NCBI GenBank assembly: GCA_910586865.1
Contig: CAJUIY010000032.1
Coordinates: forward strand, 1-21,744
Direction: 5' to 3'
DNA: 21,744 nt
DNA from: an uncultured Bacilli bacterium
GTDB taxonomy: Bacteria; Bacillota_I; Bacilli_A; RF39; UBA660
Shown here: piece by piece, positions 1 through 7,507 of the stretch
Layout of the letters: every line of letters starts with the position of its first letter
Position numbering within the stretch: the first letter of the stretch is position 1
Notes under the pieces: model-generated
Told to the model about the DNA's origin: nothing
Database searches by the model: none
What the model saw: the letters and a program-made list of their open reading frames with translations, nothing else
Program-made: the position numbers and the translations under genes

Positions 1-9
1 CTTACTTTT

Positions 10-15
10 CTCCTT
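10..15 (-). promoter_or_regulatory. Shine-Dalgarno site of a gene just beyond the left edge
   Basis: Read on the minus strand this is AAGGAG, followed by nine bases to the window edge. A start codon 0-3 bases outside would have normal spacing, so a minus-strand gene probably begins immediately left of the window. The start codon itself is not visible. Confidence 0.55.
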
Positions 16-364
16 ATTTAATCACTACTCCTAGTTTCTTGCGATTGCCCTAGAAAAATACTAACAATAGCAAATTTTTTGTTACTTGGAAAAGTAAGTA
101 CAACCCTTAAGACTAGAAAAGTTGCATTAACTCGTTCACACTAAATATGTTGCATTTAAGTAGTAAAAAATAATTTTTTAAAGTAAATATTTACTTATAT
201 TAAAAATATATTATGATAATTCAAAATTAGTATTTTAACCTTTCGTAGCATTTTGAATTTCAAAAAAATGTTCCAAAATTCAACCTCTTTTAAGTTTGTC
301 TTTATTAATTTTATGAATTACTTGTTCCTACAATACTACAAATTCTTTCTAAAACCTAGCATTT

Positions 365-417
365 AAAAGAAAAATGCAAGGGCGAACATAGTGAGTTTAT
401 CTCGACCCTTACATTTT
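365..417 (-). terminator. Probable rho-independent terminator
   Basis: The arms 371-385 and 402-417 pair over about 15 positions with one wobble pair and one bulge (AAAATGcAAGGGCGA against its near complement). On the minus strand the hairpin is followed by TTTTTCTTTT. It lies about 120 bases after the HD-domain gene and probably ends that transcript. Confidence 0.6.
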
Positions 418-439
418 ATTAATATAGTATAATAATCTG

Positions 440-464
440 ACCAACAAGGTTATTCCTTGTTGGT
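440..464 (-). repeat. Perfect 10-bp hairpin
   Basis: ACCAACAAGG and CCTTGTTGGT flank a five-base loop. On the minus strand it is followed only by an interrupted T-rich run, so it is a poor terminator. The flanking TTGG (minus strand) could also pair with the CCAA of the stem, giving a competing small hairpin. It sits in the 3' flank of the HD gene, upstream of the better terminator at 365-417. Confidence 0.6.
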
Positions 465-536
465 TACCAATAATTGACTCTAAGGTTGCATTTACTTTTT
501 CATTTGAGCATAGCAAGTTTTCTTGTTAGTATTTCA

Positions 537-1037
537 TTATTTTTGAATTACATTAATAAATAAGATACAAAGGAAGGTTGTCGCTGCTTTTAATTCATTA
601 CAACTACTACGATACTTCTCATAAATTCCTGCTACATCATCTACGATGTCTACAATCCAGCTTTCTAGATATTTTGGTGGCTTTAGTGTCACAGGAAACA
701 TATGCGTCCTTATGATATCTTCTTCTCTATCGGTTAATTCATAATATTTTTTGGCATTATTTATGGCATATTCTGGATGATTTTGTAACTTTTTAATATG
801 AGAATCCTTTTCTGTCTCATCTAGAAAAAAGTCATGCAACAGTGCTGCTCTCGTTGTTTCTCTATAATTCAAGTGAAGCTTTTTTGTGATATAATAAGAG
901 TAATAAGAAACTCTCATTAAATGATCAAATCTAGTCATTCCATGATGCACTTTATCTTTTGTTTTCAAAAACTCTTGATTTGTAAGAATTGGGTTTATTA
1001 AATTTTGAAATTCTTCGTCTTGGCATCCAATAAACAT
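537..1037 (-). CDS. HD-domain phosphohydrolase-like protein
   Basis: A 166-residue soluble protein with the metal-binding pattern of the HD superfamily: His39, the His68-Asp69 doublet in a LLHD context, His87, His112 and an Asp pair near 130-134. Such proteins are metal-dependent phosphohydrolases acting on nucleotides or other phosphoesters; the substrate cannot be read from the sequence. No signal peptide or membrane segment is present. The start is an ATG preceded by AAAGGGTGAG. It has its own promoter (1073-1101) and is followed by hairpins at 440-464 and 365-417, so it appears monocistronic. Confidence 0.8.
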   Translation of the reverse strand: MFIGCQDEEFQNLINPILTNQEFLKTKDKVHHGMTRFDHLMRVSYYSYYITKKLHLNYRETTRAALLHDFFLDETEKDSHIKKLQNHPEYAINNAKKYYELTDREEDIIRTHMFPVTLKPPKYLESWIVDIVDDVAGIYEKYRSSCNELKAATTFLCILFINVIQK

Positions 1038-1072
1038 CTACTCACCCTTTATTTTTTCTAATTTACTCATTC

Positions 1073-1101
1073 ATAATACCATACATTATTTAAATTATCA
1101 A
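1073..1101 (-). promoter_or_regulatory. Sigma-A type promoter of the HD-domain gene
   Basis: TTGATA and TATTAT are separated by 17 bases, and a TGG directly before the -10 gives an extended -10. The predicted start is near 1066, about 30 bases ahead of the start codon. Confidence 0.65.
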
Positions 1102-1105
1102 GAAA

Positions 1106-1600
1106 TTAAATGGACTCTTTTGAGGCATGAAGTGTTGGATAGAAACAATATTCCTTCATATCCACATCACTTTTACTTTTCATTTCTAATTCAAATTTCT
1201 TTTTTTCATTAGGTTTTAATGTTCCTCTATAAATAATTCCATCAACAGAAAGTACTCTTTCTATATCATATTGTTCATCTAATTTAATATGATAAGAAAG
1301 ATAATTATTTGACAACATTTTACAATTTTTACTTCTTACCTTTGCATAGTCATTATTAATAACTACTTGATAATGAATTTCTTGATTTGTCTTATTTTTA
1401 ATGACAAAATCGTTGGTCTTATTTATTTCTAGTTCTCCGTCATTTACAATTTCTAATTCACCACTTGTATAATACTTATTTAAATTCATAGAAGCATACA
1501 CTAAATACTTTCTTGGACCATAAAAGAACCAAGTCGAAACTATTAAAAATAATAGTACCGATAGAATTGACATAATTCTACTCTTTACTTCTTTATTCAT
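1106..1600 (-). CDS. Membrane-anchored TasA-like protein (paralogue 1)
   Basis: A 164-residue protein with one N-terminal hydrophobic segment (about residues 8-27, after a Lys/Arg-containing head) and an extracellular, mostly beta-type domain. The frame is open 18 codons further upstream, but the ATG at 1600 is chosen because AGAGGGGGATAAAG precedes it and because the -10 box lies upstream of it. It shares with the genes at 12764 and 13441 a middle NKT/NNT-type segment, a Cys (here SKNCKML), a downstream LS..DG motif and a LKPNEKKKFELEM segment. The layout recalls the TasA/camelysin fold, but homology is inferred by eye. It lies downstream of dnaB yet has its own promoter. Function unknown. 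Confidence 0.7.
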   Translation of the reverse strand: MNKEVKSRIMSILSVLLFLIVSTWFFYGPRKYLVYASMNLNKYYTSGELEIVNDGELEINKTNDFVIKNKTNQEIHYQVVINNDYAKVRSKNCKMLSNNYLSYHIKLDEQYDIERVLSVDGIIYRGTLKPNEKKKFELEMKSKSDVDMKEYCFYPTLHASKESI

Positions 1601-1625
1601 CTTTATCCCCCTCTTATTAGGGCAT

Positions 1626-1654
1626 ATTATACCATAAAAAGTAAAATTATACAA
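1626..1654 (-). promoter_or_regulatory. Promoter of TasA-like gene 1, overlapping the dnaB 3' end
   Basis: TTGTAT and a perfect TATAAT are 17 bases apart, and TGG precedes the -10 (extended -10). The -35 hexamer overlaps the dnaB stop codon by one base and otherwise lies in its last codons. The predicted transcript starts about 19 bases before the start codon. Confidence 0.7.
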
Positions 1655-2951
1655 GTTCTTTTAATATTTTTTCTAATTCTACCTGTTCTTCTTCGGTTGG
1701 ACTTACCTTATCAACATCCTTATCAAACCATGCTGGAAGCTTCTCTTGCTTGCTATTTCCCTTTTTCGCTTCTGTATTTTTTGTAACAATCTTTCTAATC
1801 TTTTTATGCTCTTTCATGGTAACTTTCATCGCATCTTCTACGGTTTCTATATTTAATCTTTTCCACTGTCCGACAATTGTTTCAATATAGTTTTTACTTA
1901 ATTTTTGATTATTAATTTTTAATACATAGGCTAAGAGTACGTTGACCACTCCTGGAGAAAGTTTTTGTTCAATCAACATATTTTCTACTAATTTTAAATC
2001 CCTAGAAGTTGGTTCTGCACCTTTATACTTTGCTCTTAAAAAGTCATATGGTGAGATGTTTTCAAACGTATAAACCATCTTAGCCCATTTACTATTATCA
2101 CCTGCTGGCTTTTTTAGATAGTCTGGTTGCTTGTTATAAACTAAAGTTGGAAGTCTACCAGCTTCTTCAAATTGATAATAGTTACGACAACTTTTTCGAA
2201 GTAAGTTCTTATCAATTAACCCTTTCTCATTAATAGAGTCTCTAACTAAAGATATCATTGTTTGATCATCAATATTATATGTATATGCTAGCGAATCAAT
2301 TAATTCTTTTATCTCTTCTTGGAAACATTTTTCAGATACCATACTCTTTGGTATCGAAGAAATTAATAAATTAAAATCAATTTTAGAATTTAATACTAAT
2401 TGATTTGTTGATTTTTTTCTAATATCTTCATTTACCACATTACTCTTACCTGCAACCGGAGTAAACACTTCATTAAAAGAAGCCGTAACATCTTCATATT
2501 CTTTTAGATTAATTTTTGGAATTTTATAATAATTTAATAATTTTTCATACTCGTCTTTTCCTAAATTATTATATAAAACAATATTTAGAATAGGATGATT
2601 AAAGATTTCATTCGCAGATAGTGGAGAATAAAGTAAATAAGCATAATGATTGATACTACCTTTTTTCATATACGTTTTCATAAGACCAACTGCTTCTAGT
2701 TTTTCTCTTGCAATAACAATTCCCTCTAAATTTAGTTGCATATTGGCCATTAAATGATGATGAGTAAAGTCATCACTCAATAATTCTAACTTATCCAAGT
2801 CATCTATTAAGGAAAAATAAAGGGAAGTGGCAGTATGCCCTATAATAGGTTGATATAACATCGTAACTATCTTTTTTTCATTACTAGTAATGACACTTTT
2901 ATTTAAAACAGTATACGTATCTGCTGGTAATATGGTTAAATTTCTACTCAT
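1647..2951 (-). CDS. dnaB: Replication initiation and membrane attachment protein DnaB (DnaB/DnaD family)
   Basis: A 434-residue protein related to Bacillus subtilis DnaB, the primosome protein that works with DnaD and DnaI to load the replicative helicase at oriC and restart sites; it is not the helicase itself. The N-terminal ~110 residues match the winged-helix part (start ILPADTYTVLN, then LYQPIIGHTATSLYF). The C-terminal DnaD-like domain covers about residues 297-390 and carries the YIETIVGQWKRLNIETVEDA signature. The acidic C-terminal tail is typical. Length is close to the usual 450-470. The start is an ATG after AAAAGAGGGATGAAAG. In Bacillus dnaI follows dnaB; here a TasA-like gene follows and no dnaI is seen. 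Confidence 0.88.
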   Translation of the reverse strand: MSRNLTILPADTYTVLNKSVITSNEKKIVTMLYQPIIGHTATSLYFSLIDDLDKLELLSDDFTHHHLMANMQLNLEGIVIAREKLEAVGLMKTYMKKGSINHYAYLLYSPLSANEIFNHPILNIVLYNNLGKDEYEKLLNYYKIPKINLKEYEDVTASFNEVFTPVAGKSNVVNEDIRKKSTNQLVLNSKIDFNLLISSIPKSMVSEKCFQEEIKELIDSLAYTYNIDDQTMISLVRDSINEKGLIDKNLLRKSCRNYYQFEEAGRLPTLVYNKQPDYLKKPAGDNSKWAKMVYTFENISPYDFLRAKYKGAEPTSRDLKLVENMLIEQKLSPGVVNVLLAYVLKINNQKLSKNYIETIVGQWKRLNIETVEDAMKVTMKEHKKIRKIVTKNTEAKKGNSKQEKLPAWFDKDVDKVSPTEEEQVELEKILKELV

Positions 2952-2984
2952 CTTTCATCCCTCTTTTCTATCATAAACTAGTTT

Positions 2985-3010
2985 CAAAAAAAAAGAAAGC
3001 GAAACTTTCT
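2985..3010 (-). terminator. Rho-independent terminator after the prepilin peptidase gene
   Basis: AGAAAG and CTTTCT flank a five-base loop (2994-3010), followed on the minus strand by a run of nine T. The hairpin begins within the stop codon of the peptidase gene. The stem is short and AT-rich, but the U-tract is excellent. Confidence 0.75.
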
Positions 3011-3773
3011 AAAATCCAAGCCAATGAATAATATCCATAGAATCAATTTTTACAAAATACATGAAAGCAAAAGCAATTAGTAAAAAAGGGCCAAATGGAA
3101 TTACTTTTTCTTTATTCGAATAGTATAAAAATAAAGACATAGGCAGTGCAAAAAAACTTCCTAAAAATATTGTTAACATTCCAAGTAATGGATCTAATAT
3201 TAAACCAAAGACAAACATGAGTTTTACATCTCCCCCACCCATACTTTCTTTTTGAAAGACTCGGTTTCCTATTATCATGATAAGATACATAACAAAGAAA
3301 AGGAAAAAACCTACCAAAATGTGAAAGATGGTGTCTTTTAAGCCAATATGGATAAATTGAAAAAGAATGAAATAGATACTAAAAAAGAGTAAGACACTAT
3401 CTGGTATAATTAAGTAAGTTAAATCACTAACTAATACAATCATTAAAAGAGAAACAATACCAAGTGCGATTGCTAAATCAAAAGTAAATCCATAACTGTA
3501 ATAAGAAACTGCAAATAAAATCCCTGTAAATAATTCGATATAAGTCGAAGTTTTATCAATCTTTGCTTGACAGTATCTACATTTACCATGTAAAAAAAGA
3601 TAGGAAAGAAGAGGAATCAAGTCAAGAGAAGATAATTCATGCTTACATTCATCACATCTTGATCTTGAAAATAAGAAAGATTCCCCTTTTGGAGTTCTTA
3701 ATCCGATAACGGTATAAAAAGACCCCATACATAAACCCAGGATAAAAAATAAGATACAATATACCATTTCCAT
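3009..3773 (-). CDS. comC: Prepilin peptidase (PilD/ComC family)
   Basis: A 254-residue polytopic membrane aspartic protease that cleaves the leader of type IV pilin-like proteins at the cytoplasmic face and usually also N-methylates the new N-terminus. The N-terminal GSFYTVIGLR segment, two CxxC pairs (RCDEC and KCRYC) for zinc, the first catalytic Asp in VSDLTYLIIPD and the second in GGGDVKLM are all present, with about seven to eight hydrophobic segments. The ATG start follows AGGTGAGAGT. It begins 8 bases after pilC and shares its promoter. No pilin gene is present in the window, so its substrates are encoded elsewhere. comC versus pilD naming depends on whether the system serves DNA uptake or pili. 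Confidence 0.92.
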   Translation of the reverse strand: MEMVYCILFFILGLCMGSFYTVIGLRTPKGESFLFSRSRCDECKHELSSLDLIPLLSYLFLHGKCRYCQAKIDKTSTYIELFTGILFAVSYYSYGFTFDLAIALGIVSLLMIVLVSDLTYLIIPDSVLLFFSIYFILFQFIHIGLKDTIFHILVGFFLFFVMYLIMIIGNRVFQKESMGGGDVKLMFVFGLILDPLLGMLTIFLGSFFALPMSLFLYYSNKEKVIPFGPFLLIAFAFMYFVKIDSMDIIHWLGF

Positions 3774-3781
3774 ACTCTCAC

Positions 3782-5221
3782 CTATTGAATCTTTCCATAA
3801 ATATCAAACATTGGTACAAAAATAGATAGTAAGATAACACCAACCATAACAGCAAGTAAGATAATCATTAATGGTTCGACTAAACTTTTTAATTGGGTAA
3901 TTAAGTTTTTATGTAAGCTTTGGAAGTGGTCTGCAACCTTCTCCATCATAAGACCTAACTGTCCTGTATTTTCTCCTGTTACTAACATCTCATAAGCAAC
4001 AATTGGAAAAGCCCATTCTCCTTTAAACGAAGCAGAAATCGATTCCCCTTTTCCTAGATTATCTAGTGTTTTATAGATGATTTGTTTATATACTTCATTA
4101 TTTGTTATTTTAGAAAGTACTTCCATACTATCTGTGATAAACACGCCATGATTCAGTAAGGAAGCAAAGGTTTTCGTAAACGTTGCAGTTTCATTATAGA
4201 TGATAACATTTCCTAGCACAGGCATATGCATAATAGCCGTTTGAATGGTCGTTCGAAAACTCTTTACATTGGTATACAAATAATAGAATAGTACAATTAA
4301 AAATACGACCGATAAGATAATCCAAATATAGTTCGTTTTGATAAAGTCACTCGCTCCCATAATAAAGATAGTAATCGCAGGAAGAGTAGCATCTTGACTT
4401 TCATATAATTGAACAAACTGAGGAACAATATAAACTAACATAAAAACTAATACGGCAATTGCCATAATTAAAACTACCGCTGGATAAGTCATTGCAGATA
4501 TCATTTGTCTTCTGGTTTGGTCAATAGAAGTATAATAGTCTGCCATATCATCTAAAATGGTTGGTAAATCTCCTGTCATTTCGGCTGTTTTCACCATGTT
4601 TACTAAGAGCTTAGGAAACTTTTCTCCCTGTTTTATCATGGCATCGGATAGATTTTCCCCTTTTAATAAATCAAAGACCAATCTCTCATAAGCTCTTTTT
4701 TCTTTTGCAGCAGTAGATTGTTTTGATAAAATTTGGACAGCCTCTACCAAAGGGATACCTGCTTTTATATACGTAGATAGTTGCGTTAAAGCAAAGGCCA
4801 AAGCACCTGCTTTTATCTTCCCATTTCCACCAATATCAATATCATAAGGTTTTCTTAACTTGACATCTAAAACTTGATATCCTTGTCCCTCATAGAAAGA
4901 TTTAACGTCTGCTTCACTTTCTGCTTCAAATACACCATTTACTTTCTTATTATTTGTATTTAATAAAGTGTAACGATAGGAAGATAATGGTTTTACTTCT
5001 TTTTGACTAGCCTTTGATTGAATACCAGCAAAGTTATTGTTCACTACTTGAGAATTCATACTTTCATTTTGGGCTGAGGTAATCGTACTTTTTTCCTTAC
5101 TCCTATTCATACGAGCATCTTCAATTTCCTCATTTGTTTTTCTTAATAATAAGGTGGGAAGACTCAATACTTTACTTACCATATGATAAATTAAAATAAA
5201 TGGCTGAAAAATAAGTTCCAT
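3782..5221 (-). CDS. pilC: Type II secretion/type IV pilus inner-membrane platform protein (PilC/GspF/ComGB family)
   Basis: A 479-residue platform protein of a type IV pilus, type II secretion or competence pseudopilus machine. A poorly conserved ~60-residue N-terminal stretch is followed by a GspF N-terminal-like part (about 80-125). Two T2SF repeats follow, from about 138 (FALTQLSTYIKAGIPLVEAV) and from about 340 (FTKTFASLLNHGVFITDSMEV). Hydrophobic segments lie at the end of the first repeat, in the middle and at the C-terminus (PLMIILLAVMVGVILLSIF). The frame is open 20 codons upstream, but the ATG at 5221 has AGGGAGG seven bases before it. The usual partner ATPase (PilB/ComGA) is missing here, which is unusual because it normally lies directly upstream. 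Confidence 0.88.
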   Translation of the reverse strand: MELIFQPFILIYHMVSKVLSLPTLLLRKTNEEIEDARMNRSKEKSTITSAQNESMNSQVVNNNFAGIQSKASQKEVKPLSSYRYTLLNTNNKKVNGVFEAESEADVKSFYEGQGYQVLDVKLRKPYDIDIGGNGKIKAGALAFALTQLSTYIKAGIPLVEAVQILSKQSTAAKEKRAYERLVFDLLKGENLSDAMIKQGEKFPKLLVNMVKTAEMTGDLPTILDDMADYYTSIDQTRRQMISAMTYPAVVLIMAIAVLVFMLVYIVPQFVQLYESQDATLPAITIFIMGASDFIKTNYIWIILSVVFLIVLFYYLYTNVKSFRTTIQTAIMHMPVLGNVIIYNETATFTKTFASLLNHGVFITDSMEVLSKITNNEVYKQIIYKTLDNLGKGESISASFKGEWAFPIVAYEMLVTGENTGQLGLMMEKVADHFQSLHKNLITQLKSLVEPLMIILLAVMVGVILLSIFVPMFDIYGKIQ

Positions 5222-5252
5222 ACGCTTCCTCCCTACTATTCTTATATTTATT

Positions 5253-5281
5253 AGTATAACATAAAACGATAGTAACAACAA
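5253..5281 (-). promoter_or_regulatory. Promoter of the pilC-comC unit
   Basis: TTGTTG and TATACT are separated by 17 bases, with TGT before the -10 (extended -10). The predicted start is near 5246. The inverted-repeat arm at 5302-5324 lies about 56-78 bases upstream of that start. Confidence 0.6.
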
Positions 5282-5301
5282 GTTAGCAAATATTAATTTT
5301 G

Positions 5302-5499
5302 CAAATTTTGGTAACAGTTCAGACTATGATAACATAAAAAACTAGTTTTCTTATAAAATAAGAGTTTCAACGATTTTCTTACTTGATTATTAGATTAAGG
5401 TATTAAGATCATAAATATAACAATTATCTTATTTTATATGGAATGGTGGAATATTTAGTTAATTTTCATTAGTTAGGGTCTGAACAGTTACAAATTTTG
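5302..5499. repeat. Widely spaced inverted repeat between pilC and the yqfQ-like gene
   Basis: The arm at 5302-5324 contains GTAACAGTTCAGAC, and the arm at 5478-5499 contains its inverted counterpart GTCTGAACAGTTAC; 13 of these 14 positions are complementary. Both arms continue outward into CAAATTTTG or a close variant, giving imperfect arms of about 22 bases. The 153 bases between them are AT-rich and hold no gene. The arms could be binding sites for one regulator serving both divergent genes, or the ends of a small non-autonomous element. No target-site duplication was evident. Confidence 0.6.
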
Positions 5500-5544
5500 A
5501 ACATTACAAACTCTTTGTCATATATTGTATTAGAGGTGTCCAAT

Positions 5545-5898
5545 ATGTTTAATAATCCTTATTTATATCAAAGTGCTTATCGACCTGGACTGCTATCAAG
5601 ATTATTTGGAGGTGGAGCTGCTTCAGCAGCAGGAGCTTCAGCAAATGCTGTCCGTAGTGGAATTAATTGGAGCAGTATCTTAACGAATACTCAAAAATCT
5701 CTTGGAATCATCAATCAAGCAATTCCCTTAGTATATCAAGTAAAACCAATAATTAACAATGCAAAGACCATGTTCAAAATAGCAGGTGCTATGAAAGGAG
5801 ATTCTAGAAGTTCCAACCAATCCACTAGAACAAATATAGAAAGTAGTAACTACAGTGAAACGGTAGAAAACGATAACAAACCAATTTTTTACATATAA
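5545..5898 (+). CDS. YqfQ/VrrA-like protein
   Basis: A 117-residue protein and the only plus-strand gene. It opens with a Tyr/Pro-containing stretch and the motif LLSRLFGGG. A low-complexity Ala/Ser/Gly segment follows (about 22-38), then a conserved-looking helix region (about 41-80: NWSSILTNTQKSLGIINQAI, then PLVYQVKPIINNAKTMFKI). The tail is polar. This order (Gly-rich N-terminus, LxNxQK...P.V.Q..P...N...M.K) matches the Bacillus YqfQ/VrrA family, whose function is poorly known. The ATG at 5545 is chosen over the upstream ATT-initiated extension because TAGAGGTG precedes it. A weak promoter (TTGAAC, 18 bases, TATATT at 5497-5526) is possible. It ends in a terminator shared with tcdA. Confidence 0.7.
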   Translation: MFNNPYLYQSAYRPGLLSRLFGGGAASAAGASANAVRSGINWSSILTNTQKSLGIINQAIPLVYQVKPIINNAKTMFKIAGAMKGDSRSSNQSTRTNIESSNYSETVENDNKPIFYI

Positions 5899-5923
5899 AA
5901 ATAGTGAACGACTCACTATTTTT
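5897..5923. terminator. Bidirectional terminator between the yqfQ-like gene and tcdA
   Basis: AAAAATAGTGA and its exact complement form an 11-bp stem around a five-base loop. A-rich and T-rich flanks make it work in both directions. The stem overlaps the stop codons of both convergent genes. Confidence 0.85.
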
Positions 5924-6614
5924 CATCATTGATTATTTTTCTTATAACATAGGAAGAAATTAAAAGACCAGCGATAGATGGAACGAAAGCATTGGAAGCT
6001 AATACCGTTCCATTTTTTTTAGGAAGTTCTTTAGAAGATAGTACCATTATTTTTTGATGATAGTTTTGGTCCTTTACATATTTTCTTAGAATTCGTGCAA
6101 CAGGATCATTTATGGTTTTTTTTAACTCTACTATTTCTAGTTTTGATGGATCCATTTTATTAGCAGTTCCCATACTAGAAATCATTGGAATATGAGAACA
6201 TATAGAAAAGTCGATTAATAATTTTTTGGTATCCATGCTATCGCAACAGTCAATGATATAGTCATACTCTTTTTCTAACACCTGATTTTGATTTTCTCTA
6301 TTTAAAAAGATATCTTTCTTTTTGACCTGACAGTTTGGGTTAATATCGTTTATTCGTGAAGATACCACATCTACTTTCTTTTTTCCGATTGTAGAATGTA
6401 GTGCAATCAATTGTCTATTCATATTAGTAATATCAACAATATCCGAATCTACTATGGTAATATTTGAAATCCCACTTCTTACTAGAGACTCTACGAGATA
6501 ACTACCTACCCCTCCTAAACCTACTACCAAAATCTTTTTCTTTTGAATTTTTTCAAAAGACTCTTCTCCAATGAGAGATAATAAACGATCAAATTCTTTA
6601 GGCTGTCTGTTCAT
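5916..6614 (-). CDS. tcdA: tRNA threonylcarbamoyladenosine dehydratase (TcdA/CsdL), ThiF/E1-like
   Basis: A 232-residue ATP-dependent enzyme that cyclises the t6A37 modification of ANN-decoding tRNAs to ct6A. The E1-like Rossmann motif GLGGVGS lies at residues 32-38, the acidic strand end VDSD at 55-58 and the NMNRQ motif at 64-68. The family-specific MGTANKMDP segment follows near 150, then a DPVAR motif and the C-terminal FVPSIAGLLISSYVI. The length fits TcdA (about 230-270) and lacks the extra domains of MoeB or ThiF. The start ATG lies inside the upstream gene (17-base overlap) after TTGGTGAAAGCAA, so the two genes are translationally coupled. Confidence 0.87.
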   Translation of the reverse strand: MNRQPKEFDRLLSLIGEESFEKIQKKKILVVGLGGVGSYLVESLVRSGISNITIVDSDIVDITNMNRQLIALHSTIGKKKVDVVSSRINDINPNCQVKKKDIFLNRENQNQVLEKEYDYIIDCCDSMDTKKLLIDFSICSHIPMISSMGTANKMDPSKLEIVELKKTINDPVARILRKYVKDQNYHQKIMVLSSKELPKKNGTVLASNAFVPSIAGLLISSYVIRKIINDEK

Positions 6615-7413
6615 TTGCTTTCACCAATATTTTACTTTTTTTCTTAGAAGTAATTAAATTAAGAGGTTTGTCATAAATTAATCGGTTCATGTAAGTTAAC
6701 AGTTGGTAGACTTCCTGATTTTCTTTTGCAATGGCATAATAATTTTTTAAATTTTTATAATCTTTTCCATTAGTATAGCTAAAGATAGACAGCATTTCTT
6801 TGAATTTTTCTTCTTTCATAGTAGCTTCATCAATAATCGTGAATTCGAATAAATTTAAAAAATCTAAGGTATCTTTTAAATTACTAATTCCATTCGTAAA
6901 AAATAAATATTTCCATCTAGATTTATCTTTACAGTTTTTTACAATATATTGTAGTTTTTCTAATTTTTCATTCGTAATGTGTTCCTCTACGCCTAACCTT
7001 CTTAGAGAAATGTATCTTCCTTTTTTCATACCTGGAATTCTTTTTTGAATATCTAGTAACAATCTTCCCAATAAATTATCAAGACCAGAGGTAACTTTTT
7101 TAGGTGGTATTTCGATACTATAAAGATCATACTTATCACTATCTATATGACTTCTTGTAGTAATTAAAAATTCATCTTTATGGCATCTTAGATTGGTATT
7201 CCTTATGAAATTAACCATAGCATTATCTTCTTTTTTCTTTTCGTTATATATAGACTCATTAAAAGATAATCCTCCTATCATAATGTCCGATTCTAACATA
7301 TTTTTTAATTGAACGCTCTCTCGCACCATAGTAGCATTTCGTAGTTTTACTTCTACATTGTATACTCTAGTTACATTATTTTTATTTGTATTTAATATTG
7401 GCATAATAACCAT
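6598..7413 (-). CDS. Protein of unknown function, co-transcribed with tcdA
   Basis: A 271-residue soluble protein that I do not recognise. It has no signal peptide or membrane segment. It opens with a short hydrophobic strand and an Asn-rich turn, has a basic central part (KKGRYISLRRLGVEEH), and ends in a Lys-rich tail. The predicted secondary structure alternates strands and helices; no nucleotide-binding or metal motif is evident. The ATG at 7413 is chosen over a GTG six codons upstream because AGAGGTGATAGT precedes it. It overlaps tcdA by 17 bases and is driven by the promoter at 7437-7465. A tRNA- or nucleotide-related role is only a guess from context. Confidence 0.75.
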   Translation of the reverse strand: MVIMPILNTNKNNVTRVYNVEVKLRNATMVRESVQLKNMLESDIMIGGLSFNESIYNEKKKEDNAMVNFIRNTNLRCHKDEFLITTRSHIDSDKYDLYSIEIPPKKVTSGLDNLLGRLLLDIQKRIPGMKKGRYISLRRLGVEEHITNEKLEKLQYIVKNCKDKSRWKYLFFTNGISNLKDTLDFLNLFEFTIIDEATMKEEKFKEMLSIFSYTNGKDYKNLKNYYAIAKENQEVYQLLTYMNRLIYDKPLNLITSKKKSKILVKANEQTA

Positions 7414-7436
7414 ACTATCACCTCTAAGCACGCTTT

Positions 7437-7465
7437 ATTATAACACAATAAGATACTTTTAGCAA
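7437..7465 (-). promoter_or_regulatory. Promoter of the unknown gene-tcdA unit
   Basis: TTGCTA and a perfect TATAAT are 17 bases apart, with TGT before the -10 (extended -10). The predicted start is near 7430, about 17 bases ahead of the start codon, leaving room for the ribosome site only. Confidence 0.75.
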
Positions 7466-7478
7466 TTTGTTTTCAAGA

Positions 7479-7507
7479 AAAGAAAAAAGTACTTATTTTG
7501 TACTTTT
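7479..7507 (-). terminator. Terminator of the ftsA-ftsZ unit
   Basis: AAAAGTAC and GTACTTTT form a perfect 8-bp stem around a seven-base loop (7485-7507), followed on the minus strand by TT and CTTTTC. The stem overlaps the ftsZ stop codon. Confidence 0.8.

Larger units (their letters stand above)
16..536. other. Intergenic region without a gene
   Basis: No convincing reading frame is present. The stretch is very AT-rich. It contains a perfect 16-base palindrome at 181-196 (AAGTAAATATTTACTT), two copies of GTTGCATT 28 bases apart (121 and 149) with a third near 485, and two hairpins described separately. It is the 3' flank of the HD-domain gene and the 5' flank of the gene inferred off the left edge. 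No clear promoter for that gene was found. Confidence 0.6.

Noticed and set aside
5302..5499. A transposable element bounded by the inverted arms
   Set aside because: No target-site duplication or transposase is visible, and the arms sit at promoter-proximal positions; kept only as an alternative.
5728..5916. 62-residue minus-strand frame opposite the yqfQ-like gene
   Set aside because: It overlaps the recognised gene, crosses the terminator region and has no family features.
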